A DNA stretch of 64,000 nucleotides, taken from assembly GCF_009604385.1 (NCBI RefSeq), contig NZ_WEGJ01000019.1:1-64000 (forward strand), written 5' to 3'. Position numbers and translations under genes: made by a program. Below, in pieces: positions 8,775-17,243 of this stretch (positions within the stretch are counted from its first letter, which is position 1; each line of letters opens with the position of its first letter). The notes under the pieces are model-generated. The model had not been told where the DNA came from. It did not search any database and saw only the letters and a list, made by a program, of their open reading frames with translations. Origin of the DNA: Streptomyces smaragdinus (GTDB lineage: Bacteria; Actinomycetota; Actinomycetes; Streptomycetales; Streptomycetaceae).

Positions 8775-9254
8775 TCAGAGCTTGCCCTCGGCCACCAGCT
8801 CCGCGCGCCGCTGGAGCCACCGGTCCATCAGGGTGCCCAGCTCCCCCTGGAGGAACGCGAAGAAGTGCCGCGCCTCGGCGATCCGGTGCCCGGCGGGGGA
8901 GTCCGGGCCGACCGCCCGGATCCCGTCGGCGAGCACGCCGTCCCACCGCTTGAGGACGACCTCCCGGGAGCCGAAGCTCTCGAACCACTGGTCGGCACGC
9001 ACCTGGTACCGCTCCCGCCGGCTGCCCGGCTCGCTCTCCCGGCCGACCAGGCCCACCTGCGACAGATACCGCACCGCCCCGGACACCGCCGCCGGGCTGA
9101 CCGACAGCTGTTCGCCCAGCTCGGCGGCCGTCAGCGCGCCGGCCGGCGAGGACAGCAGGGCGGCGAAGATCCGCGACGCCATCCGCTGCATCCCCGCGTC
9201 GGTCAGCTCCGCCGCGAACCGTTCGACGAACCGCTGCCGCTCGACCTCGCTCAT
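8775..9254 (-). CDS. GbsR/MarR-type winged-helix transcriptional regulator
   Basis: A 159-residue DNA-binding protein. Residues about 10-75 form a winged helix: GMQRMASRIFAALLSS, LTAAELGEQLSVSPAAVSGAVRYLSQVGLV, then the wing ESEPGSRRERYQV. The C-terminal helices (HRIAEARHFFAFLQGELG) would dimerise, as in GbsR-like MarR relatives. ATG start with AAGGA 10 bases upstream; upstream open frame is not used. It is divergent from the ABC exporter pair at 9339-11929 and a perfect palindrome lies between, so it most likely represses both itself and the exporter. Inducer unknown. Confidence 0.85.
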   Translation of the reverse strand: MSEVERQRFVERFAAELTDAGMQRMASRIFAALLSSPAGALTAAELGEQLSVSPAAVSGAVRYLSQVGLVGRESEPGSRRERYQVRADQWFESFGSREVVLKRWDGVLADGIRAVGPDSPAGHRIAEARHFFAFLQGELGTLMDRWLQRRAELVAEGKL

Positions 9255-9311
9255 GGGCCCATTGTCCTTCCCGCGCCGCTTCCTGCTCCAGGATTCTAAC
9301 GCTTCTTTAAC

Positions 9312-9327
9312 TTCACAAATTTGTGAA
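9312..9327. promoter_or_regulatory. Perfect 16-bp palindromic operator between regulator and ABC exporter
   Basis: TTCACAAATTTGTGAA reads the same on both strands and is AT-rich in a very GC-rich background. It lies between the GbsR-type regulator and the exporter genes and its right arm runs into the exporter's AAAGGAG ribosome site (9326-9332). Binding there could block both transcription and ribosome access. On the minus strand TTGTGA inside it with TAGAAT about 15 bases on could be a regulator promoter. Confidence 0.75.
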
Positions 9328-9338
9328 AGGAGCGTACG

Positions 9339-10274
9339 TTGAAGGACATGACCAAAGCGATCACCGTCGCCGGCCTCACCAAGTCCTTCGGCCGGACCCG
9401 CGCACTCGACGGCCTCGACCTCGATGTCGAGACGGGAGAGGTGCACGGCTTCCTGGGCCCGAACGGCGCCGGCAAGTCCACCACCATCCGCGTCCTGCTC
9501 GGCCTGCTGCGCGCCGACTCCGGCACCGCCCAGGTGCTCGGCGGCGACCCCTGGCACGACGCGGTCGCACTCCACCGCCGCCTGGCGTACGTACCGGGCG
9601 ACGTCGAGCTGTGGCCGGGCCTCACCGGCGGCGAGTCCATCGACCTGCTCTCCCGGCTGCGCGGCGGCATCGACAAGGCCCGCCGCGACGAGCTGATCGA
9701 GCGGTTCGACCTGGACCCGACGAAGAAGGGCCGCGCCTACTCCAAGGGCAACCGGCAGAAGGTCGCCATCGTCGCCGCCCTGGCCTCCGACGCCGAGCTG
9801 CTGTTGCTGGACGAGCCGACGGCCGGCCTCGACCCGCTGATGGAGGTCGTCTTCCAGGACGTCATCGACCAGGCGAAGGCCGCCGGCAAGACCGTCCTGC
9901 TCTCCAGCCACATCCTGGCCCAGGTGGAGAAGCTCGCCGACCGGGTGAGCATCATCCGCCTCGGGAAGATCGTGCAGTCCGGCTCGCTCTCCGAGATGCG
10001 CCACCTCACCCGTACGACCGTCGAGGCCGAGACCGAGCGCCCCGTCCCGGGCCTCGCCGACCTGCCCGGCGTCCACACCGTGCGTACCGACGGGAACCGG
10101 GTGCACTTCGCGGTCGACGGCGCGCAGCTCGACGGCGCCGTCAAGCTGCTCGGCGCGTCCGGCGTACGCAGCCTCATCGCGCACCCGCCGACGCTGGAGG
10201 AGCTCATGCTCCGCCACTACGGCGACGAGCTCGCCGCCAACGGCCACCGCGAGGACGAGGCGGCGGACCGATGA
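9339..10274 (+). CDS. ABC exporter ATP-binding subunit
   Basis: A 311-residue nucleotide-binding subunit that powers the permease encoded next. Visible: Walker A GPNGAGKST (about 39-47), Walker B LLLLDEPTAGLDP, the switch His in LLSSHIL, and a weak signature motif (YSKGNRQKVAI in place of LSGGQ). The C-terminal 80 residues are the DrrA-like extension of drug exporters. The start is taken as TTG: AAAGGAG is 6 bases before it, while the ATG three codons on has its GAAGGA too close. The stop overlaps the permease start (ATGA), giving tight coupling. Expression probably responds to the palindrome at 9312. Confidence 0.9.
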   Translation: MKDMTKAITVAGLTKSFGRTRALDGLDLDVETGEVHGFLGPNGAGKSTTIRVLLGLLRADSGTAQVLGGDPWHDAVALHRRLAYVPGDVELWPGLTGGESIDLLSRLRGGIDKARRDELIERFDLDPTKKGRAYSKGNRQKVAIVAALASDAELLLLDEPTAGLDPLMEVVFQDVIDQAKAAGKTVLLSSHILAQVEKLADRVSIIRLGKIVQSGSLSEMRHLTRTTVEAETERPVPGLADLPGVHTVRTDGNRVHFAVDGAQLDGAVKLLGASGVRSLIAHPPTLEELMLRHYGDELAANGHREDEAADR

Positions 10275-11929
10275 CCACCGTCACCTCGGCGCCCCGGACG
10301 GCCGCGGCCCGGGACGACTCCCACCGCCCCGGCGCCTTCGCCGGCACCCGGACGCTGATCCGGTTCAACCTGCGGCGGGACCGCATCCGGATCCCGGTCT
10401 GGGTACTCGCGCTCTTCGTCGGCACCGTCTCCACCATCGGCAGCTTCACCGCGTCGTACGGGACGCCCGAGGACGTGGAGAAGCTGGTCAGGAGCATGGA
10501 CAGCCCCGCGGCCCTGGCCATGACCGGACCGCGGCACTACCTCGACGACTACAACATCGGCGCCATGCTCGGCCACCAGATGCTCGGCTTCACCGCCGTC
10601 ATGGTGGGCATCATGAGCGTCCTGTTCGTCACCCGGTACACCCGCGCCGAGGAGGAGACGGGCCGCGCCGAGCTGGTCCGCTCCACCGTCGTCGGCCGGC
10701 ACGCCCATCTGGCCGCCGCCCTCGCGGTGACCGGCATCGCCAACGCCGCCCACGCCCTGCTGCTCTTCGCCGGCCTGGCCGGCAACAGCGCCGAGGGCAT
10801 CGACGTCCCCGGGTCGCTGCTGTACGCGGTGGCGCACTTCGCGATCGGCATGTTCTTCGCCGCCGTCGCGGCCGTCACCGTGCAGTTCACCGCCCACTCC
10901 CGGGGCGCGTCCGGGATGGCGATGGCCGTCGTCGGCGCGGCGTACGGACTGCGTGCCGCCGGCGACGTCGGCAACGGCGTGCTGTCGTGGCTCTCGCCGA
11001 TCGGCTGGGTGCAGCGGACGTACGTCTACGTCGACAACAACTGGCTGCCGGTCCTGCTCACCCTCGCCGTGGCCGCCGCCCTCGCGTACGCCGGCTTCCG
11101 GCTGTCGCTGCGCCGCGACGTCGGCGCGGGCCTGCGCCCCGACAAGCGCGGCGCGGGCACGGGCTCGCGGGCGCTGACCTCGCCGCTGGGCTTCGCGGTG
11201 CGGCTGCACCGCGGGCTGTTCATCGGCTTCGGGATCGCGACGTTCGTCCTCGGCGTGATGTACGGGTCGATCATCGCCGACGCGGAGGACATGGTCGGCG
11301 ACGTCAAGGAGATCCAGGAGGCGCTCGAGGAGCTCGGCGGCGCCACCGTCGCCGAGTCGTTCGCCTCGATCGTGATGATCGTGATCGCGATCGTGTCCGC
11401 GGTGTACGTGGTGATGGCCGCCCTGCGAGCGCGCGCCGAGGAGACCGCGGGCCGCGCCGAGCCGCTGCTGGCCACGGGCCTGTCCCGGACCCGCTGGCTG
11501 GGCAGCCACATCGTGGTCGCCGCCGCGGGCGGTACGGCGACGCTGCTGCTCGCCGGGCTGGGCTTCGGGATCGCGGGGGCCGGGTCGACCGGCGACGGCG
11601 GCATGGTGCTGAAGCTCACCGGCGCCGCGCTGGCCTTCGCGCCCGCGCTGTGGGTGACGGTCGGGGTCGCGGTGCTGCTGTTCGGCTGGCTGCCGCGGGC
11701 GACGGCGGCGGCGTGGCTGGTGCCGGTGTACGCGTTCGTCGTGGGCTATCTGGGCCAGATCCTGCAGTTCCCCGACTGGACGAACAACCTCTCCCCGTTC
11801 GGGCATGTCCCGCAGCTGCCGGCCGAGGACATGTCCTGGACGCCGCTGCTGCTGCTGACGCTGGTCGCCGGGCTGCTGATCTGGGCGGGCCTGGTGGGCT
11901 TCAACCGCCGGGACCTGGAGACGAAGTAG
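10271..11929 (+). CDS. ABC exporter permease, ABC-2 type, fused double module
   Basis: A 552-residue integral membrane protein with about 12 hydrophobic segments in two similar halves. In each half an EETGRAELVRSTVVGR or EETAGRAEPLLATGLSR loop follows the second helix, a hallmark of the large actinobacterial antibiotic-exporter permeases related to tetronasin-type resistance transporters. It starts inside the stop codon of the ATPase gene. The substrate cannot be read from sequence; a hydrophobic drug or lipid is likely by family. Ends two bases before the convergent P450 gene. Confidence 0.88.
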   Translation: MTTVTSAPRTAAARDDSHRPGAFAGTRTLIRFNLRRDRIRIPVWVLALFVGTVSTIGSFTASYGTPEDVEKLVRSMDSPAALAMTGPRHYLDDYNIGAMLGHQMLGFTAVMVGIMSVLFVTRYTRAEEETGRAELVRSTVVGRHAHLAAALAVTGIANAAHALLLFAGLAGNSAEGIDVPGSLLYAVAHFAIGMFFAAVAAVTVQFTAHSRGASGMAMAVVGAAYGLRAAGDVGNGVLSWLSPIGWVQRTYVYVDNNWLPVLLTLAVAAALAYAGFRLSLRRDVGAGLRPDKRGAGTGSRALTSPLGFAVRLHRGLFIGFGIATFVLGVMYGSIIADAEDMVGDVKEIQEALEELGGATVAESFASIVMIVIAIVSAVYVVMAALRARAEETAGRAEPLLATGLSRTRWLGSHIVVAAAGGTATLLLAGLGFGIAGAGSTGDGGMVLKLTGAALAFAPALWVTVGVAVLLFGWLPRATAAAWLVPVYAFVVGYLGQILQFPDWTNNLSPFGHVPQLPAEDMSWTPLLLLTLVAGLLIWAGLVGFNRRDLETK

Positions 11930-11930
11930 G

Positions 11931-13139
11931 TCACAGCCGTACGAGCAGTTCCGCCGGTCCCCGGATGACGAATCCCCCGGCGTGCCGAGGCTCCGACGCG
12001 AGTTCCAGCGTCGGGGCCTCGCGCAGCAGCGCCCCGAAGGACGCCTGGAGTTCGATCCGGGCGAGGGGGGCGCCGAGGCAGTAGTGGATGCCGGCGCTGA
12101 AGCTGACGTGGGGGTTGTCCGTACGGGCCAGGTCCAGGGCGTCGGGGTCGGCGAAGGCGGCGGGGTCGCGGTTGGCGGAGCCCATGAGGCAGGCGATCTC
12201 GGACCCGCGGGGGAGGACGACGCCGTCGATCTCGATGTCGTCGAGGACCCAGCGCTCGAAGAGCTGGAGGGGGGTGTCGTAGCGCAGCAGCTCCTCCACG
12301 GCGGTGGGGAGCAGCGCGGGGTCGGCGCGGAGGGCGGCCAGCTGGTCGGGGTGCTTGAAGAGGGTCCACCAGCCGCCGGAGGTGGTGTTGACGGTGGCCT
12401 CGTGGCCGGCGTTGAGGAGGAGGACGCAGGTGGAGATCATCTCCTGCTCGTTCAGCCGCTCCCCTTCGTCGTACGCGGCGATGAGCCCGCTGATCAGGTC
12501 CTCGCCCGGGTTCTTCCGCCGCTCACCGATCAGCTCGCGCAGATAGGCGGAGAACTCCTCCGACGCCCGGACGGCCCTGGCGGCTGTCTCCGCCGAGGGG
12601 TTCAGCTCGTACATCCCGCAGATGTCCGCGGACCACGGCCGCAGCAGGTGCCGGTCCCCGTCCGGGATGCCGAGCATCTCGGCGATGACGGCGACGGGCA
12701 GGGGCTCGGCGACCATGGCGTGCAGATCGCCGCCGCCATCCCGTACCAGCTCCGCGACCAGCTCATCGGCGATGCGCCGCACGGTGGGCGTCAGCCGCTC
12801 CACGGTCCTGGGCGTGAACGCCTTGCTGACGAGGCGCCGGATCCGGGTGTGGTCCGGGGGCTCGAGGTCGAGCATGCCGTGGTCGTTGAGCGTGTGGAAC
12901 GGCTCGTGCTCGGGGGGCGGCGGGGTCCGGCCGAACTCCTCGTGGCCGAAGCGGTGGAGGTACGTCCGCCCGAGCCGCCGGTCCCGCAGCAGGGCGCTGA
13001 CGTCGGCGTGGTGGGGGACGAGCCACTGCCGCGTCGGCTCGAACCACAGCGCCCGCCCCCGCGCCCGCAGCTCCGCGAAGGCGGGGTAGGGGTCGGCGAC
13101 GAAGTCGGGGTCCCAGGGGCGGAAGGGGAGGTCGGCCAT
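11931..13139 (-). CDS. Cytochrome P450 (bacterial class I)
   Basis: A 402-residue soluble heme monooxygenase. Visible: I-helix AGHEATVN (244-251), K-helix ExxR (E283-R286) and the heme loop FSAGIHYCLGAPLAR with Cys354 as heme ligand. In the I-helix the position normally occupied by the oxygen-activating Thr is Ala248, as in P450eryF-like enzymes. There is no ferredoxin or reductase next door, so it must use partners from elsewhere. The start has no ribosome site but TACCGT lies 7 bases upstream, indicating a leaderless mRNA. Substrate unknown; the exporter beside it is convergent, so shared function is not implied. Confidence 0.93.
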   Translation of the reverse strand: MADLPFRPWDPDFVADPYPAFAELRARGRALWFEPTRQWLVPHHADVSALLRDRRLGRTYLHRFGHEEFGRTPPPPEHEPFHTLNDHGMLDLEPPDHTRIRRLVSKAFTPRTVERLTPTVRRIADELVAELVRDGGGDLHAMVAEPLPVAVIAEMLGIPDGDRHLLRPWSADICGMYELNPSAETAARAVRASEEFSAYLRELIGERRKNPGEDLISGLIAAYDEGERLNEQEMISTCVLLLNAGHEATVNTTSGGWWTLFKHPDQLAALRADPALLPTAVEELLRYDTPLQLFERWVLDDIEIDGVVLPRGSEIACLMGSANRDPAAFADPDALDLARTDNPHVSFSAGIHYCLGAPLARIELQASFGALLREAPTLELASEPRHAGGFVIRGPAELLVRL

Positions 13140-13181
13140 GGGGGCGACGGTACGCGGGAGCCGAGGGTTCGGGCCAGGCGG

Positions 13182-13769
13182 TCAGGAGACGTAGTTCTTG
13201 AGGACGGTGGTGTCCAGCTCAATGTTCACGGGCTCCGGAAGCACGATCCGTTCTCCGAAGGACACGGTGTGCACGTCTCGGTACCGGTCTTCACCGGGGT
13301 TTCGGTAGACGCTGATCGTTCCGGAACGCCGGTCGATCAACAGGTATACAGGAATCCCGACTTCCGCGTACGCGACGGGCTTCTCGCGGCAGTCCCGCTG
13401 GTGCGAGTCCCGGTCGTGCGACGTGACCTCGACCGCCATCAGCACGCCCTCGGGATCGCTCCATTCGCCGTTCCCGGCGAAGTGCGCCTCCGGGACGAGG
13501 ACACTGTCCGGTCTGGCCCGCCCGGTTCGGTATCCCTCCACGGCCAGCCCTCGCTCCAGATACATGTCCAGCTCCGGCCTGGCCCGCATACACCGCTTGG
13601 CCAGCCAGATGACGATCGAGTCGTGATCTCCGTCCGGCACCGCCTTGACCCCGATCCGTCCGTTGATGAACTCGAGCCTCACGGACTCGGGAGCGGCGTC
13701 GGCGAGCTGTTCGAACTCCTCCACATGCATCTGCATGTACTGCGGCTTGCGTACGGACATGACGACCAT
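13182..13769 (-). CDS. Uma2-family (DUF820) PD-(D/E)XK nuclease-fold protein
   Basis: A 195-residue protein. The Uma2 pattern is clear: FEQLADAAPESVRLEFINGRI, HDSIVIWLAKR, then RPDSVLVPEAHF and VLMAVEVTSHDRDSHQRD with KPVAYAEVGIPVYLLID. E-x-N-G, P-D and E-V-x-S residues match the PD-(D/E)XK-like core of this family, which is expanded in Streptomyces; its real function is not established. Start ATG with GGAGG upstream; a second ATG three codons later is possible. It stands 42 bases upstream of the P450 start on the same strand. Confidence 0.85.
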   Translation of the reverse strand: MVVMSVRKPQYMQMHVEEFEQLADAAPESVRLEFINGRIGVKAVPDGDHDSIVIWLAKRCMRARPELDMYLERGLAVEGYRTGRARPDSVLVPEAHFAGNGEWSDPEGVLMAVEVTSHDRDSHQRDCREKPVAYAEVGIPVYLLIDRRSGTISVYRNPGEDRYRDVHTVSFGERIVLPEPVNIELDTTVLKNYVS

Positions 13770-13873
13770 GCTGCCCCTCCTCTCCAGTGATCGCCAGCAT
13801 GTACGGGGTTCGGCCGGTATCGCGTGGGATCTTCCGTTCATCACTCGATCGTGGGGCACGCGGACGCCGACGC

Positions 13874-14596
13874 CTACCGCCCCCGCACCACCTCCCGCAG
13901 CACCCCGTACGCCCCCGTCCCCGGCGTCACCGGCGCGTAATGCCCCACGGCGTCCAGCACCCGCAGGTCCGCCCCCACATGCCGCGCGTACCGCCGCGAC
14001 AGCGCGACGGGCACCGTCGTGTCCAGCGAACCGTGCAGCAGCGTCACCGCCGGCGCCGGCGACCTCATCCGCATCGGATCCGTCTCGTCGAGGCGCGCCG
14101 CGACCTGACCCCCCAGCAACCCCGACACCGCACCGTCCGACAGCCGGAGCTCGTGCGCCATCCCCAGGTCGGACACCGCCGACACCCCCACCACCGACGC
14201 CACCGCCGACGGACACCGCGACGCCGCCCACAGCGCCAGGTGGCCCCCCGCCGAATGACCGACCAGGGTCACCGGCCGCGCCCCCGGCAGGGCGGCAAGC
14301 GCAGGCGGCAGGTCGTCGAACGTGGCGGGGAACCCCCCGCCACCCCCGACCCGCCGGTACTCGACCAGCGCCACGCACCGCCCGAGGTCGGCGGCCAGCG
14401 CGGCGGCCAGCGGCGACAGATGCGTCCGGTCGTACGCCTCACGCCAGAAGCCCCCGTGCAGCAGCGCGATCACCGGCTCCCCGGCCCCGTACAGGTCGAC
14501 GACCTGCGACGGATGCTCCCCGTACGCGAAGCTCCGCCGCGGAGCCACGGGCGCCAGCCCCAGCAGGGCCTCCGCCTCCACATCGTCGACCGTCAC
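13874..14596 (-). CDS. Alpha/beta hydrolase, probable kynurenine formamidase
   Basis: A 240-residue esterase-type hydrolase. HGGFW (47-51) supplies the oxyanion hole, GHSAGG (113-118) the nucleophile Ser115, and Asp192 and His219 (GHYAPVTP) complete the triad. HGG(F/Y)W is also typical of the arylformamidase branch. The GTG start lies inside the kynureninase stop (GTGA), with a GGAGG-like site 8 bases upstream in kynU. As the third gene after tryptophan dioxygenase and kynureninase, it most likely hydrolyses N-formylkynurenine to kynurenine, the missing step between them. A general esterase is the alternative. Confidence 0.75.
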   Translation of the reverse strand: MTVDDVEAEALLGLAPVAPRRSFAYGEHPSQVVDLYGAGEPVIALLHGGFWREAYDRTHLSPLAAALAADLGRCVALVEYRRVGGGGGFPATFDDLPPALAALPGARPVTLVGHSAGGHLALWAASRCPSAVASVVGVSAVSDLGMAHELRLSDGAVSGLLGGQVAARLDETDPMRMRSPAPAVTLLHGSLDTTVPVALSRRYARHVGADLRVLDAVGHYAPVTPGTGAYGVLREVVRGR

Positions 14597-15789
14597 CGGA
14601 AACCCTCCTGACCGAGCACCGACCCCAGCACCCGCGCCGCCGTACACGCGTCCTCGAAGGACGTATACAGCGGCGTGAACCCGAACCGGAGCACATCCGG
14701 CTCCCGGAAGTCCCCGATCACCCCCCGGCCGATCAGCTCCGCCATCACCTTCCCGGCGTCCGCGCACCGCAGCGCGACCTGGCTCCCCCGCTCGGCATGC
14801 TCGAAGGGCGTCAGCGACGACACCACTCCCGCGGGGACAAAAGCAGACACACACCGCAGGAAGAAGTCCGTCAGCGCCAGGCTCTTGGCCCGCACCGCCG
14901 CGATCTCCACCCCGTCCCACACCTCGAGCGCGGCCTCGAGCGCCAGCATCGACAGAATGTCCGGCGTCCCGACCCGCCCCCGCACGGCCCCGTCCGCCGC
15001 CTCGAACGACGCCCGCATCCCGAACGGCTCGGCGTGCCCGTTCCATCCGGGCAGCGGCGAGTCGAAGGCAGACTGCAGAGACTTACGGATGTAGACGTAC
15101 GCGGGCGCCCCCGGCCCCCCGTTGAGGTACTTGTACGTACACCCAACAGCCAGGTCGACCCCATACGAATCCAGCCCCACCGGCAACGCCCCCGCGCTGT
15201 GGCACAGGTCCCACACCGCGAGCGCCCCCGCGGAGTGCAGGGCGGCCGTGATCGACGGCAGATCGTTGAGCCGCCCCGTCTTGTAGTCCACGTGGTTGAC
15301 CAGCGCCGCGGCAGTACGAGGCCCCGCCGCGGACGCGATCTCCGACGGCGGCACCGCCCGCAGCGTCGCCCCCGTCATCCGCGCGGCGGACTCGGCGATG
15401 TACCCGTCCGTGGGGAACGTCGTCCCGTCGACCAGGACCTCGTCCCGCCCGCCGCTCATCCGTACGGCGGCGACGACGGCCTTGAAGACGTTCACGCTGG
15501 TCGAGTCCCCGACCACGATCTGCCCGGGCGCGGCCCCGACCAGCGGCGCGATCCGGTCCCCGATCCGCTCGGGCGCCGTCCACCAGCCGGACTCGCCCCA
15601 CGAGCGGATCCGCAGCCGCCCCCACTCCCGCTCGACGACGTCCGCGACCCGTCCGGGCACGCCGGCCGGCAGCGCGCCGAGGGAGTTCCCGTCGAGATAC
15701 ACGGCGTCGTCCAGGACGAAGCGGTCGCGTACGGAACGCAGCGGATCGGCGGCGTCCAGCGACGCCGCCTCACGCATGAGGTCAGACAT
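14593..15789 (-). CDS. kynU: Kynureninase
   Basis: A PLP enzyme that cleaves kynurenine to anthranilate and alanine. The 398-residue length fits. Visible: YLDGNSLGALP near the start, GDSTSVNVFK (phosphate-binding region), DLCHSAGALP with the PLP-ring Asp, and CTYKYLNGGPG, which carries the Schiff-base lysine. The ATG is used because GGAG lies 11 bases upstream; a GTG four codons earlier lacks one. The start overlaps the kynA stop by 8 bases and its stop overlaps the hydrolase start, so the three genes are a coupled operon producing anthranilate from tryptophan. Confidence 0.93.
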   Translation of the reverse strand: MSDLMREAASLDAADPLRSVRDRFVLDDAVYLDGNSLGALPAGVPGRVADVVEREWGRLRIRSWGESGWWTAPERIGDRIAPLVGAAPGQIVVGDSTSVNVFKAVVAAVRMSGGRDEVLVDGTTFPTDGYIAESAARMTGATLRAVPPSEIASAAGPRTAAALVNHVDYKTGRLNDLPSITAALHSAGALAVWDLCHSAGALPVGLDSYGVDLAVGCTYKYLNGGPGAPAYVYIRKSLQSAFDSPLPGWNGHAEPFGMRASFEAADGAVRGRVGTPDILSMLALEAALEVWDGVEIAAVRAKSLALTDFFLRCVSAFVPAGVVSSLTPFEHAERGSQVALRCADAGKVMAELIGRGVIGDFREPDVLRFGFTPLYTSFEDACTAARVLGSVLGQEGFR

Positions 15790-16636
15790 GGGAACGGGCA
15801 CTCCACAGCTCGGGGAAGACGTTCTTCTGCGCGCGCTTCTCCAGCCAGGCCACCCCGGCGGAGCCGCCCGTACCGACCTTGGAGCCCATCGCGCGCCGGG
15901 TGGCGACCAGGTGATCGTTGCGCCATCGCCACACCAGCTCGGCGACCTCCGTCAGCGCCTCCCCGAGCCGTACGAGCTCCGACTCCGGGTCACCGGCGTA
16001 CACCGCGGTCCACGCGGCCTCCACCGCCGGATGCGATACGTGCCGGGCGGCCGGGTCGCGGCGCAGCACCTCGTCGGGGATGGGGTGGCCGCGGCGGGCG
16101 AGGAGGTGCAGCACCTCGTCGTACAGGGAGGGCTCCGTCAGGGCCTTCGCCAGCTCGTCGTGGACGCGCGGGGCGCCCCGGTGCGGGACCAGCATGGACG
16201 CCGACTTCTCGCCGAGCAGGAACTCCAGCCGCCGGTACATCGCCGACTGGAAGCCGGAGCCCTCGCCGAGGGCGGCACGGTAGGCGTTGAACTGGCCGGG
16301 CGTGAGGTGGGCGATGGGCTGCCAGGAGGCGTTGAGGGACTGCAGCTCCCACGCGGAGCGCTGCAGCGCGGCCATCGCGACGGGCAGGTCGTCGCCGCGC
16401 AGGGCGCGGGCGGCGGTCTCCCACTCGTGGACGATGACGGTGAACCACAGCTCCATCACCTGGGTGGTGACCAGGAAGACCAGCTCGCCCGGATCGTCCG
16501 AGCGGGGGTGCTGGAGGTGGGTGAGGACGTCCGCCTGGACGTAGTCCTCGTACGGGGTGGTCCCCGCGAAGTCGAGGTGCGGGGTTTCGGGGTCGCTGTC
16601 CGGTTCGTGACCGGAAACGGCGTGCTCAGAGGACAT
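15782..16636 (-). CDS. kynA: Tryptophan 2,3-dioxygenase
   Basis: A heme enzyme opening the indole ring of tryptophan to N-formylkynurenine. The 284-residue protein has the family's YEDYVQADVLTHLQ and VMELWF motifs and the C-terminal WRNDHLVATRRAMG, whose His is the proximal heme ligand, followed by GTGGSAG. The distal position that is His in the HQ motif of most bacterial enzymes is Thr58 here (VTTQ), similar in nature to the Ser of IDO enzymes. ATG start has GGAG 6 bases upstream; the GTG four codons earlier overlaps that site and is rejected. First gene of the kyn operon. Confidence 0.93.
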   Translation of the reverse strand: MSSEHAVSGHEPDSDPETPHLDFAGTTPYEDYVQADVLTHLQHPRSDDPGELVFLVTTQVMELWFTVIVHEWETAARALRGDDLPVAMAALQRSAWELQSLNASWQPIAHLTPGQFNAYRAALGEGSGFQSAMYRRLEFLLGEKSASMLVPHRGAPRVHDELAKALTEPSLYDEVLHLLARRGHPIPDEVLRRDPAARHVSHPAVEAAWTAVYAGDPESELVRLGEALTEVAELVWRWRNDHLVATRRAMGSKVGTGGSAGVAWLEKRAQKNVFPELWSARSHV

Positions 16637-16769
16637 GGCTGTCTCCACACAGACGTGCTGCCGGGTAGCGGTCCGCCCCTTCTACTCCGGCAACAGGGCC
16701 CCGGTCCCCTCGATCCCGGCATGGACCGGGCTCACCTCGAATGATGCGCGGTGATCGAGAAGAGGGCAA

Positions 16770-16793
16770 GGGCGGGCCCGTACGGGCCCGCCC
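16770..16793. terminator. Hairpin terminator after the DUF3151 gene
   Basis: gggcgggcccg (16770-16780) and cgggcccgccc (16783-16793) form an 11-bp perfect stem. On the minus strand it begins just after the DUF3151 stop and is followed by ttgccctcttctc. It separates that gene from the kyn operon. Confidence 0.7.
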
Positions 16794-16798
16794 GGGGC

Positions 16799-17212
16799 TC
16801 ACGACAGCGTGTCCGCCGCCGTCGCCGAGCTGTCGCGCAGGAACGTGGTGCAGCGCGTGTACTCCTCCGTCTCCCCGATCTTCTCCGCCGCGCGGGCGAG
16901 GGCGTGCAGGGAGCGCAGGAAGCCGCGGTTCGGCTCGTGCTCCCACGGCACGGGGCCGTGGCCCTTCCAGCCGTTGCGGCGCAGGGCGTCGAGGCCGCGG
17001 TGGTAGCCGGTGCGGGCGTACGCGTACGACTCGACCGTCCGGCCGCCCTCGAAGGCGTCGTCGGCGAGCTGGGCCCAGGCCAGGGAGGACGTCGGGTACT
17101 TGGCGGCGACCTCCGCCGGGTCGGCCCCGGCCGCGAACAGTTCGCGGGGGCCCGGCTCGTCGGGGAGGTGGGTGGGGGGTGGTCCGGCAAGCAGGTTCTC
17201 GTTGATGGCCAT
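16799..17212 (-). CDS. DUF3151 family protein
   Basis: A 137-residue soluble helical protein conserved in actinomycetes, of unknown function. Recognisable stretches: AAKYPTSSLAWAQLAD, ESYAYARTGYHRGLDALRRNGWKG and VPWEHEPNRGFLRSLHALARAA; the arrangement is TPR-like. No ribosome site, but TAGGCT lies 6 bases before the ATG, so it is probably leaderless. It sits between the aldolase gene upstream and the kyn operon downstream, each separated by a terminator, so it is a single-gene unit. Confidence 0.85.
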   Translation of the reverse strand: MAINENLLAGPPPTHLPDEPGPRELFAAGADPAEVAAKYPTSSLAWAQLADDAFEGGRTVESYAYARTGYHRGLDALRRNGWKGHGPVPWEHEPNRGFLRSLHALARAAEKIGETEEYTRCTTFLRDSSATAADTLS

Positions 17213-17243
17213 GGGGCCAGCCTACGGCGGACCGGGACGGCGA

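Noticed and set aside
9323..10270. Long plus-strand open frame preceding the ABC permease in the same phase
   Set aside because: It is the out-of-frame shadow of the ABC ATPase gene; the ATPase frame has all Walker motifs.
15790..15801. GTG start for kynU at 15801
   Set aside because: No ribosome site in front, whereas the ATG at 15789 has GGAG upstream.
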